Assembly: GCA_012184525.1 (NCBI GenBank)
Contig: WOFQ01000030.1
Location: 354,878 to 418,877, forward strand
DNA from: Xenoacremonium recifei
Taxonomy: Eukaryota; Ascomycota; Sordariomycetes; Hypocreales; Nectriaceae
Direction of reading: 5' to 3'
DNA: 64,000 nt
Shown here: piece after piece, positions 33,658-44,619 of the stretch
Layout of the letters: every line of letters begins with the position of its first letter
Numbering within the stretch: position 1 is the stretch's first letter
Program-made: the position numbers and the translations under genes
The notes under the pieces: generated by a model
Told to the model about the DNA's origin: nothing
The model's input: only the letters and a program-made list of their open reading frames with translations
Databases searched by the model: none

Positions 33658-34370
33658 CTTTATGTAGCTTTAGGTTCCAGAAAAATGAGTGATCTAGTCA
33701 CCTTTAATATGGTAATGATCTTTCTATGATAGAAGGGATTCAAGTTCGACTCTATTCAGGCTGATTCACAACGTAATTAAATTGAACTACTACAGAAGAC
33801 TCGCCCTAAACACACTGTATTTGATTTTGCTCAAATGGACTTCACAACCCTCGCCATATCAGGAGTAATTGTGGCATCTCGGCGTGCTTATGGAAGACTA
33901 ACCGCGATATAGACGAGATCCGCAGCCTGAAAAAAAATTTTATGCTTCTTATCGTGTAATAGCTTGGTGTGAACGTGGGTTTTCGAAGTGATTCTAGGCG
34001 TCCAGTCGAGGATAATTTCTCCTTCGGAAAACCCTGGTTCGGTGGGCCGGGTCTGGTATATGGTGCTTCTATGAATATTTGCTTTTGCCGGGCCAAATAC
34101 TGACTGCTGTCAATAGCCGAGCCGTACCAGGCCGGTGTAGCCGAACCGAGGCGGAAGGCCATCAACCTTTCGTTGGCCAACAGATAAGGAGTAGCGGAAC
34201 TTACCCCATGGTGTATTAGGCACTAGTTGACTGAGGGTCCTCTTGCCTGTAATCCGTAACGCAAACCTATAAGAGATACGAAATATCCGTCTCCTACTAA
34301 AACCATGTTCCATCCCCCGTAACTCCCTCAATTACCCAAGAAGACTCACATATAAATCCCCCATCCAAAG
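33658..34370. promoter_or_regulatory. Spacer and promoter of SP transporter 1
   Basis: 713 bases without a gene. CTCGG at 33878, AGCCGAG at 34115 and CCGAG at 34146; TATAAAT about 20 bases before the start codon. A minus-strand frame at 33842-34331 shows no motifs. Confidence 0.4.
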
Positions 34371-36322
34371 ATGTCTACCCAGGTGGAACAAAAGGTGACC
34401 CTGTTCAACCTCTCTGTAAGTCTTCTAGGCCCCTCTAGCCGGAGTTGAATTCTTACATGTTAGATTATTATTGCAGTGTGCATGGCAAGTTTGAGCTATG
34501 GCTATTCCTTTAGCATTGTCTCTACAACTCTAGGCCAACCGGCATGGTTTGCCTACTTTGGTTTAACTCAGGATCCTACCAATGATCGATATAACTTCAC
34601 AAACTCCATAATTGGTACAATGAATGGCCTCTTTTCTGTCGGCGGGCTTTTGGGGTCGGGCTTCGTGGCATGGTCCTGCGACGGTCTGGGACGAAAACGC
34701 TCGTTAGCAATTGCATGTCCGATTGGCATTATTGGTGGAGCTTTCCAAGGTGGTGCCGTTCACATTGGGATGTTTTTGGTCGGTCGATTGCTGAGTGGAT
34801 TTGCCGTCGGTATGCCGAGGATAATCCCTAGAGCCACTAATCGATGGATGGAAATCTAACCAGCTATTATCTGCGAAATTAGGGATATTTGTCGTCACTG
34901 CGCCTTTGTTCCAATCTGAAATAGCACCCCCGGCTGCTAGAGGGTTTCTAGTGGCTCAGCACGGTGAGATATCATAGAGAATGGAAATCTGGGTATTATG
35001 GCTGACTTTCATTAAGGTGTCGTGTTAGTTGTGGGATATTCCTTAGCAGCCTGGATCGGAGTTGCAAGCTACTTTTCGAGGCAACCTTCCTTTCAATGGC
35101 GATTTCCGCTCGCTCTCCAGGTGCTTTGGCCCTTGTCAATGTTCATTTTAATTCCACTGCTTCCCGAGTCTCCTCGATGGCGTAAGTTGTTGTGTAACTC
35201 CAACCCTACGGTTTACTAATGTTCCCTCAGTTCTTATGCAAGGGCGAGAAGACGAAGCCCTGAAAATTGTGATGAGGCTTCATGCTAGGAATGATCCCTC
35301 TAGCCCAGCAGCCCGGTTTGCAAGGGAGGAATATCAGCAAATGAAGCTCCAAGTTCAAGCTGACAAAGCTAACTCCACAAGTGAGCGTTTAATGTCACTT
35401 TTTGAGCGTCCGTCATATCGAAAGCGGATTATCTGTGCATTTATTGTCATGTTCGGCAGTCAAGGCACAGGGATCTTGGTTGTTTACAGTAGGCTCTCCT
35501 GAACAAAAACCTCATTCGGGACGACTGTAACTGATAGATATTTCACAACAAGACTATAGCGTGCTCTTGTACCAAGGCCTCGGGTTTTCCGGCAGTCTTC
35601 CGTTGATTCTGGCAGCTACCTATGTCACAGTTGCTTGCGTTGGGAATGCGATTAATTCAATTCTCATTGACAAAATTGGACGAGTGAGGCTGCTTGGTAT
35701 GAATCCCCAGTTAGCATCATGGTGGACTTTGCTGATATTCTATGTAGTTATCGGTTGGACGGGTTGTCTCACATCACTCGTTGTTCTGACTGCTCTTACT
35801 GCAACGTATGTCGGAAAGACAAATGAAGCAGGGTTGAGAGCAGGTGTGTTCGCGATGTTTCTATATATCTCTTTGTAAGTTGCGATATTTGAAAGAGACA
35901 TCTGCTCTGCATTACAATTTTAACGCGTCTCATACAGTTACGGTTGCTGTGTTGACGCGACCTCGTACGTCTATGTCTCAGAGATTTTCCCAACTCACAT
36001 TCGGTCCAAAGGGGTAGCATTTGCTCTATCAGTATTATTCTTATCGACAGTTGCATATTTGATCCCGGCCCCGAACGCGTTCGTACACATTCACTGGAAG
36101 TACTATCTGGTATTTATTGCTCTGACAGCAATAAATACACCGGTTGCTTACTGGTACTTGCCCGAGACCAATGGCCTGACCCTTGAGGAAATCAATGAAC
36201 GGTTTGGTGATGAGGTTGTTCTGCATATAACTCATATGTCGGAGACGGATCGGGAGGTTCTTAATGAGAAGATGGAAGAAGAAGCCACGACGGCGCATTG
36301 TGAGAAAGGAACCAAGGCATAG
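34371..36322 (+). CDS. SP-family MFS transporter 1 of the catabolic block
   Basis: A twelve-helix sugar-porter family carrier of the plasma membrane. Eight exons: 34371-34415, 34464-34809, 34883-34963, 35017-35181, 35231-35488, 35553-35696, 35748-35874 and 35938-36322 (516 residues). It begins MSTQVEQKVTLFNLS and has SYGYSFSIVSTTLGQP, CDGLGRKR, FQSEIAPPAARG, PESPRW, IDKIGRVR, SEIFPTHIRSKG and LPETNGLTLEEINERFG. Several introns lie at the same protein positions as in the gene at 40277, showing common ancestry. Intron 35697-35747 is 51 bases and stop-free, but its removal restores RLLVIGWTGCL. The GQP-containing start is typical of a fungal SP subgroup of unclear substrate, so it may carry the pathway substrate rather than sugar. 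Confidence 0.9.
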
Positions 36323-38324
36323 GATGGACGATCATTTTTATGACGCAATCCTCGCGATGAAAACAGATATTTGTATTGATGATAGAATAATAATGAAATT
36401 AACACTTAGGACAGTCATTAACGCTGTCTTTCCTGAGTAATAATCATATTATTTCCAGGACCTCTTGTTAGCATTAAGGTTTTGCGGTGGCTCGAAATAT
36501 GTTACGCCTTCTTTGTAAACTTACATCGCGATCCATCTGAGCTGGTATCCAACTCAGGTAGGAGTCTTCTACCCTAAATAGGTCCTGGTGGCACTTACCA
36601 TATCACTGGTTCTTAGTAAATATTACGTGAGTTGAAGATTGGTTCAGTGACGAGTCGAAGCCGGCGCCCGGGGGATCAACCGGGTTGTCCTCCGTAACAT
36701 ACTTTAAGCGTAAAAACTACCTAGTGGGTTCCACCTATCGGGCCAAGTTCCGGAAGTCCTTCCGGTGAGTCATATAAGTGTCCCAGTCCTGGCCGTTGTG
36801 GATAGCCCGAAACCCTCATAGCACCAGGCGAATGCATAGTATCCGGCTTAAATATGATCGAAACCAATTCGATCAGGATATATGACATTCCATCAGAAAT
36901 ACAAATCAATCCAGACTTTGTCATTGAAACTCGATTGCTAGGCAGTCAGAATCAATTATGGCTCGCAGTGCCAGGAATTTCCACTGATGTGGCAAGCGCG
37001 AGCACCAAGGCCGATTTCTTCAACCGACACACTGTGGCTGTAGCCTCATTCGACTTCCAAGGTACTTACTCACAGTCTGTTTCTGTTACTCATTAGTAGT
37101 ATAAAAGTTCTAGGTTTCCCAAAGTTGGTTGTAAGGGGTACATAGGGGTAGAGGGGATTAGACTTGATTTGTAGGAGCAGCCGAGGGTTAGACAAATACT
37201 TATTATATAAGACAAAACGCGAAGTCAAATTAAATTATGGTATATAGAATGGTTTAACGGTGTTACACAAGGTATCACGCGGTGTTTATGTTTTACGTGA
37301 TTTTTGGTTTTAATTTTTTGAACTATTGCGCGGGTCCATATAAGTATCGGGGTCGGGATGTCGGCTCTGGAAAAGATATCCTTTGCATTTCTTGTTAACA
37401 AGAAACGCTATTGCATCAAGTATTTCACCTCAGCTATTGGTAGTTCTACTTCGACCGTCGGGATTCTGGCTACTCTCGCCATTGCAAGCCGCCTGAGTGG
37501 AACCTTTTTGAATGTATGGTCCCGGTGCTTTTCTTCGAGGCAATCTAGTTATTAACATCGCAGCAGTCAGAGATTGAGTGTATCTTTCCCGGTGACAGAT
37601 GCGCTCATTGGTGGGACACGTGCTGTGATCTTACGCAGAAGTGTTTCACTATGGAGTGTTTCACTATGGACCAAGGTTCCAATAATCGAGCGTGCAAGAG
37701 AGGGAGTGGATGCACTTATGACGGTCCCTGCACCTAGAAAAGCGATTGCCGCAGTAGCCACCAGTGTATCCCAAGTAAATATGGAGGATCCTCCCGTGGT
37801 CAATATCCAGGGCTTACAGACATGAAGTAGTGGTTGTTGTGTAATATGATTTGAGTTGACAGCTGGGCGGATCCAAGCGTAAAGTGGATGTCAATTGAGA
37901 GGTTTGCCTTGTAGAATGAATGTGATGGTTCTGGATCACACCGAAAGGATAGGATAGTGCCAAAAGCTATTAAGGGATGCCCATGACTTTGGGGGAAATA
38001 TGCATCATCGGTCAGAAAACACACCGATTTCATTCGTCGCGTGTCTACTATGCACATGTTCGCAAGGGATATTACAACAATATGACTGGAGAGAAGCATC
38101 TACAACCCTATAATATAGCCAGCAAGCTCCAAGGGATTGGGCGAAATAAATTCATGTCCGCCTTCACCCAGTTTCTATGAGGTGAGAAGTTTTCTAACCT
38201 TGAACGGCTTAAGCTGCTGCTGTGACGCGATACCCCTAACTCCTTGTAGGGGGTTAAGCGAGAAAAATACAGTAATAATATTTTGCTAGCCTATGAATGT
38301 ACCGAGTGCATTCGGTATCACTCC
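36323..38324. other. Two-kilobase gene-less region, probable repeat debris
   Basis: No supportable gene. Several short frames (36854-37096, 37358-37555, 37574-37825) lack family features. A 15-base tandem duplication of GTGTTTCACTATGGA is at about 37642-37671. Around 37100-37340 and 38210-38280 are AT-rich stretches with ACGCGATACCCCTAACT-like sequence that recall LTR edges; not confirmed. Confidence 0.35.
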
Positions 38325-39729
38325 TCATTCATAAATACTAGCCCATGGTTTGTATTCCGCGTCCTGCATCAGCCTTTGCAGCTGGCGCCTTCGGATCCCG
38401 ATATTTCCTCCGTCAAATATGGCGTACACAGTGGCATCATTCAACAATTGAGGGAAAACCGTGCTTTTCCCATATGATGTTCTGTAAAGGCCTTTAGTTA
38501 CACGGCGTATTCATCCTTTGGTATGTGTGATACTTACACCCCAACAACCTGCATCGTCTCCCATACCGCGTTCACAGCTTGGTCACTGCAGTAGACCTTG
38601 GCTTGCAGACAAGACTCAAAACGACTCTTAGCATCGCCAGTGTTATTGTCCAAAGCGTCCAGTGCTTTCCAGACAAGGATGCGAGACGTATCGATTTTAA
38701 GTTTTGTGTTAATCAACAAGTCAGCTACGCTTTGACGCTGAATGATTGGAACACTTCCTGCTCGAGAGTCTTCTCGAGCGAATTTTAGAGCAGCTTCAAA
38801 GGCAGTGCGCATAGTTCCGACCGCCATCACGCCGACCAAGGCAGCAGAGATGCTGAAGGCTTGTTCAATCAGATCGGCTCCTTTGCCTCGACTGGCCAGG
38901 ACATTGTTACCCTGCACCGGGATCTTGAAATTAGTGTAGAGTGTGTGGGGACCGGTAGTCGCTGTGTGACCCATCAGCTCGGGCTCTGAAATCACCTTGT
39001 AAGCATCAGGCTCATTCTGTGCTACAATATCCCGAGTGACGAGAAAGACCATGATATTTGTTCTCGGGTCTACATCGGGCTTTTCCGGACCACCATCTTC
39101 AGAATATCGACAGGCAAGGCATGACAAAGTCGCTCCCTTGCCATCCCATCCAGCGCTGTTGGTGGTCCAAAGCTAAAGATTATGTCGTCAGCGTGTGGTC
39201 TCATTCTCATTGGATACCCAGTTGTTACCTTCTCCCCGTTGATGACATAAAAGTCACCCTCCCTTTTTACGGTAGTTCCCAACCCTTTACCACCTTTTTC
39301 AAGCCAATTCGCTGTTCCGCCAGGCTCGGAATGGGTCAAACTCGCGAGAGGTTCCCCATCACACGTAAGAAATGGCTTCAAGTACTGCGTCTGCTGCTCT
39401 GGCGTTCCTCCAAGGATCAAAGGCAAAAGCCCAAGTCCTGTACCGACAACGTGAACCATAACGCTGGAATCGGCGGCGTACAACTCCTCAAGCGTAATAG
39501 CACTGTTAATGAACGATTCGTTGCTACCACCAAGCTGGACCGGAACTTGTCCCTTCACAAGGCCTAACTTTACCAACTCTTTGTAAATGGGCAAGGTGGA
39601 TTGGAAACGTGACTGTTGGTCCGAATGCTTTGAGTACACATCTCGGGCTCCGGCAAGCAAGTTCGCGCCGATAGCGGCAGCGTCCCTGCGAAGCGCCTGT
39701 TGCTTTTCGGTCAAAGTGAAGCCGATCAT
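38325..39729 (-). CDS. Acyl-CoA dehydrogenase family flavoprotein
   Basis: An FAD enzyme that forms the alpha-beta double bond of acyl-CoA esters in beta-oxidation-like pathways, mitochondrial or peroxisomal. Exons 39729-39229, 39172-38538 and 38481-38325 (430 residues). It starts MIGFTLTEKQQALRR, with LGLVKGQVPVQLGGS and ITLEELYAADSSV in the N-terminal domain; SLTHSEPGGTANW is the FAD/substrate motif of the middle domain. Splicing out 39228-39173 rebuilds NGEKLWTTNSAGWDGKGATL. The last exon supplies the conserved end DGGNIGIRRRQLQRLM and KPWASIYE. No peroxisomal SKL end. Divergent from SP transporter 2 and placed between the two paralogous transporters. Fits degradation of the acid released after ring opening. 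Confidence 0.93.
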
Positions 39730-40276
39730 GTTATTTTTGATGAGAATCAAAGAAAGGGATAACTTAAGGTTGTGACTTTCTTGCCACAAGTTCGTGTTTG
39801 TTGCTGATGGGTACGAGGAGAGACTGACAGACCTTCCCGCTTTTCTACTTTTCGTTATCAGTTACTCTAGAATTGGCGTGGATAGCTCAAGCTTAGCGTC
39901 GGACACCGGTCCGAAATGGTGGTTGGAATCACCCCACACGGATAATGAGTATCCTGCTGGATGGGCACTACCCTATCATCTGGGGAATTTCTTTAGACTT
40001 GGATTGGAGGGTCGATGTTTGCGGCTTGGCGCTAAACTGAAACAAAACTACTGGACCAATTGCTGTATTGACTCAAACACCACCATTCTTGGGTTGGGGA
40101 GAAAACGGAGTATGATAAGCAGGGTTTGACGTCGCAAATTAACATGCGCAAGATCAATGTTATCCGTGCTTCATATACAAGTATAAAGGGACCAAGACTC
40201 GGCGCTCCATGATAGTATCTATTTTTCAGCTTACCTGACTACGAACGAAGTATTCGGAATTCTCGTCCTCTTCAAC
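39730..40276. promoter_or_regulatory. Bidirectional promoter between acyl-CoA dehydrogenase and SP transporter 2
   Basis: 547 bases. TATAAA at 40182, 95 bases before the transporter start, and a single CTCGG at 40198. A + strand frame at 39794-40129 has no motifs. Confidence 0.4.
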
Positions 40277-42063
40277 ATGGTGCTCTCTTCTTCTGCAGTC
40301 CGGATCCTGGTTAGTTTTCCGGTGAACGTCACTGAAACCACGTTACTGAGCCTACATAGATTTCGGTATTTGTCGCTCTAGGAAGCATGACCTATGGTTA
40401 TTCCTCGAGCATCATTTCGACGACTTTGGGCCAGCCATCATTTCTTTCGTATTTCGACTTGGACACAAGATCAGATGCATCTGGTCTCATAGGGGCTATG
40501 AACGGGATGTTCCAAGTTGGCGGGCTATTGGGAACACTTTCTTGCACCATGACAGCTGATTGGCTGGGTCGCCGCAAAGCTATGGTTGCCGGCTCCATTT
40601 TTACTATTATTGGAGGTGGGCTTCAAGCCGGAAGTGTGCATATTGCCATGTTCATTGTTGCTCGATTTATCACAGGAATCGGGATAGGTCAGACTTCTTT
40701 ATCAATCAATTCATAGTTAACTGACCGATCTACAGGTGCCCTGGTAACTTTAGTTCCGTTGTACCAAAGCGAAATTGCTCCGATTCGTATTCGTGGCTTC
40801 TTGGTGGGACTTCACGGTGTCCTCATAGGCGTCGGATATGCCAGTGCGAGTTGGATCGGGCTGGGATTTTACTTTGTCAATGCCTCCGGTGCGCAGTGGC
40901 GCATCCCACTGGCGATACAGTGCTTGCCATCGTTGGGTCTAGCCGTTGGCGTGCAACTCTTGCCGGACACACCAAGATGGCGTGAGTCTATGTGAGCTCG
41001 TACCAGCACTTTCTTTGCTAACTAGGCTAGTCCTCATCAAGGGTCGAGATGCACAAGCATATGATGCATTTAAAATTACCCGTGCGGAGGCCACAGATGA
41101 TACCTCCGACGAGGACGCTATTCAAGCCGAGTTCAATGAGCTAAGGCATGATATCTATGTTCAGCAACAGGAGACTGCCACATTCAGCACCCTTTTCAGC
41201 AAACCTTCCATGAGAAAGAGATGCATCATTGGCTTCCTTACAATGATGGGGGCCCAGGCTACAGGCACTATTGTCATTAACAGTTAGTTGCCTATTTAAC
41301 TTCCTGATTTCAATATACTGATTGGTTCATAGATTATGGCACAATCTTATACAAAAGCCTAGGTTTCAGTACTATCCAACAACTTATCATCGCCTGTGGT
41401 TGGATTTCTATTGCTCCATTTGGCAATTGGTTTAACGCCGTTGTGGTTGATCGAGTGGGCAGGGTGAAAATGCTCCGTAAGCTTGTGCATTTCAATCCAG
41501 ATCTGAGCAAAATAGTAACTAATCAAGCAAAGTCATTGGCTATGGAGGATGCATCGTAGCATTGGTTGGTGAATGCATCACAGTATCCATATTTCAGCGC
41601 AGCGGCAACCGATCTGCAGCCTCTGCTGCTGTATTCTTCTTGTTCCTCCACGTTTTCGTCTTTACTTGCTGCATCGATGCAACAACCTATATTTACGCTA
41701 GTGAAATATTTCCAACGCCGGTTCGGGCAAAGGGCCTTGCACTATCTGTCTCGGGACTTTTCATCGCAACCATCATCTTTCTGATGGCTGCAGCAACGGC
41801 ATTCCAAAATATTGGATGGAAATATTACTTAGTCTTCACTGCACTCACAACCGTGATCGCCTGTTTGACGGCCATATTCTTTCCCGAGGTATGATCTAGT
41901 CTTTTTCAACCAGGGACCCTTAGCTAACCATGCTTAGACCCGACAGCGCTCGTTAGAGAACATGGGTGAACTATTTGGCGATGTCATAGAAGCGGAGTCG
42001 GAAGTAACAGACGTGGTGAAGAGCGCAGGATACAGGGATGGCGACAAGTCTGGCTTTGAGTGA
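40277..42063 (+). CDS. SP-family MFS transporter 2 of the catabolic block
   Basis: A second sugar-porter family carrier. Seven exons: 40277-40309, 40360-40687, 40736-40981, 41031-41282, 41333-41476, 41533-41888 and 41938-42063 (494 residues). Motifs: MTYGYSSSIISTTLGQP, ADWLGRRK, YQSEIAPIRIRG, PDTPRW, VDRVGRVK, SEIFPTPVRAKG and FFPETRQRSLENMGELFGD. The start, the GQP motif and at least five intron positions match the transporter at 34371, so the two are paralogues flanking the acyl-CoA dehydrogenase; this copy lacks the intron found in the QHG/LHG segment of the other and has an extra one before TRQRS. The acceptor at 41030 is the second of two tag sites and the only one that keeps frame. Convergent with regulator 2 (103 bases). 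Confidence 0.91.
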
Positions 42064-42166
42064 GAGAAGTAAAGATGTCTAATGGGACATTTAGAAGGTT
42101 GGTAGAACAGGGATTGGGCTTTTATTAATATAGACAGACGACACATCGTCGTGTCCAACAAAGATT

Positions 42167-44619
42167 TTAGCTTGTGTTGATTGATGACCCTTCCATGCTT
42201 TGACTTAGCTCCGTGTCGAGACAAAGTCTGCCCCAAATGGAAGAATGATCGCTAGCCATCCAATTCAGATCATCGGGGCGAAATGCTGCAAAGATGTCAT
42301 CTGAGATATCATGGGTAAGAATCGAGGGATCGGGGGTTTCCAATAAAAATGACAAGTCATTTGGATCAGCAAGGACTGCAGCATCAGATACCCCAGAGAC
42401 TGTGGCTAGGTCAGGCTCTTCCGAAATGTCCGGTGCTTTCTTGTCCGAGTGCAACCATAGGTTGGCGAGTAACTGAATTGCTTGGTGCGCCCGACGGCTC
42501 CATGACCACGGACAACTCATTTCTCGGAGTGCAGATGTGCAAATTTCAAGTTTCCTGATACCTTGTTGCCGTATTTCTGCATCTGAAGACCTAGCATCCA
42601 TTAAATGAATCGTAGCTGCGGCGAAAGTGTGACAAACAGCACCTATCGAAATCAATCGCTTCACGAGATCCTCTGTCAGTTACTCAGACTATCCACAGCT
42701 TATAAAAAGGGAACATACCAAAGAGTAATGTCGTCTGTAGGCCTGGAGTAGCCTTGATATCTCAGATGCTGACTCTCTACAAACTTTAAGATGCATACTA
42801 TTGCTGTCCAACACGGCCTGCATTCTTCCATTTTGAAGGTGGCGAGCAAAAAAGGGGCGGTGCAGGAGAATTTGAGCAACATGATATTGAAGACTTGAAT
42901 CATCATTAACAATTCCCATCCAACGGGAATGACAAAGCTCACTGTAATTGATAGACGTGAGGCAGGCATGGAACGTGGGAAGAGCTTGGCAGGCGAAGAT
43001 GAGTAGGCAGTGTGGCCCATAGAATGTTCATCGCGACGTCAGTCTTCGATACTAGGCCATCCAGCTCCATCCTTGTCAATCCGCTGTTTGGCGCATAACT
43101 ATGTGAACCGTATTAAGAGTCGGTTCCTTTTCTGAGCGGCGTTTAACTTACATCATGTCCAGTGCGGAAGCTGCTAATGCTAAGTGGTCACACTGATAAT
43201 CTGCAGTAGAAGCTATCCTTGAGTGGCATCCCAATGAATCACCCTTTGGCCTGCAAGAGAACCATGGATCAAACTCTGCCGAAGGAGAGTGTCGAGGGCG
43301 TCCACATGTGATATCCCGATCATGGGTATTGCCTGGACGTCCCAAGCCGAGCGAGAACAACCTTGAAACGTCGTTAGTACTCCAATTTGACCGACATGGA
43401 CTGAGATAGTACTTGTCGAGAGCATAGCAACCCCACCAGACAACCTTACGCACTTCTGCATCTTCTTCTGTGATGAGCCCCGAGGCCACCCACTTCGCAC
43501 ATTCAAGATGCAGACCCAAATTAAAAGCCATCCGTGTGGCCATCCCTATGATGAATTTGAGATGTGAGGTTCCCCATTAACTGTATCGAAGAATTGTACT
43601 CACCAGAAAAGAGCCAGCCAGCCGCTTCTTTGTCTTCTGCCATCCATCTGATTGACAGCAAAGCCAGAGATTGGACAGTGCTGATCTTTGCAGTGTCTAT
43701 GGAAAGCATCAAGAGAGCCTTTGCTCTATCTGCGTAGAAGTTTCCAGCTGTATCAGGGTCATCCGGCCTTGTCCGAACCTCGACCCTATCCGAATATCGT
43801 GCTCCAACAGAAAATATGGACCATAATAGAAGGGGGGTGCAGGACTTGCTACGGTTGCCGTTATAGAAATCGCGCATAAAGCCCTCTTTAGGGATGATAT
43901 AGGCCCATGGATTCTGCCAAGTAAAGTAGAGATCTAAGAGATGCTCCTGGAGTTCTAATGGTACGTCGACGAGCTCCCGGACTGTCAAGGATAATAAATC
44001 GCCCATAGACGCGCCATTTCTATCAGTCTTTCGGGCCGTCTCGTGTAAAAGATGGTAGTTACTCTGTGGACCGAAGAATTGAAGCTCACCATTCTCGCCT
44101 AGGTTCAAACGGCCACAGGTATCCGTAATTTGATGGACGAGACTGTCTTCCCCTGACGTGCTTGGAGTGCTTGGATCTGAGTCTTCAGTGAGGGATTCGA
44201 AAGTGATATGAGTTTCTCGATTTAGTATGGCTCCGTCCTGATCAGAAATCGGGTTCCGCAAAGAAACCAGCTGCGCTTCCAATATTTTAATGCGAGCATG
44301 CAGAGACTCGACATAGCGTTTGCTAGGAGGTCTGTCTGTGCATTTAGCTAATGTTGTATGTTATATGGCCATTATGAAGTAACTTACTTTCTTTTGTTCT
44401 CCTTCAATTTATATTCGCATTCCACATTTCTGGCCATGCATTGCATGCAACATGGCTGCCCACCGTCGCACTGTTTGGAAGGTTATAGCGATTAGTATTC
44501 TATTGTGGATAGCTGCAGCCTCATACGTGGGAAGGATTTACTCTAATCCGTCTTGTACGGCAAGAACAGCAAGCCACGGAGACCCTTTGCCGCTCCTTTC
44601 TTTCTCCTCTGGTAACCAT
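42167..44619 (-). CDS. Zn(II)2Cys6 transcription factor with fungal_trans domain (regulator 2)
   Basis: A second nuclear regulator bordering the block. Eight exons: 44619-44542, 44470-44388, 44331-43604, 43545-43413, 43361-43152, 43083-42943, 42893-42719 and 42670-42167 (683 residues). The zinc cluster is split by an intron: CCSCRTRRIR then CDGGQPCCMQCMARNVEC, giving C-x2-C-x6-C-x6-C-x2-C-x6-C. RPPSKRYVESLHARIKILEAQL-type sequence after it is a short coiled coil for dimerisation (the junction reads KPPSKRYVESL). The middle domain has DLYFTWQNPWAYIIPKEGF, ATRMAFNLGLHLE, WWGCYALDKLFSLGLGRPG and LHRPFFARHL. Intron 43412-43362 is 51 bases, stop-free, with a perfect TACTAAC branch site. The acceptors at 43084 and 42671 are my least certain. 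Convergent with transporter 2. Confidence 0.87.

Noticed and set aside
36854..37096. 80-residue + strand frame as a small gene
   Set aside because: Smooth sequence but no family, no intron partners, and set in a region of repeat debris.
20991..44619. Interpreting the block as a secondary-metabolite biosynthetic cluster
   Set aside because: No polyketide synthase, non-ribosomal peptide synthetase, terpene synthase or prenyltransferase is present; the enzyme set is catabolic.
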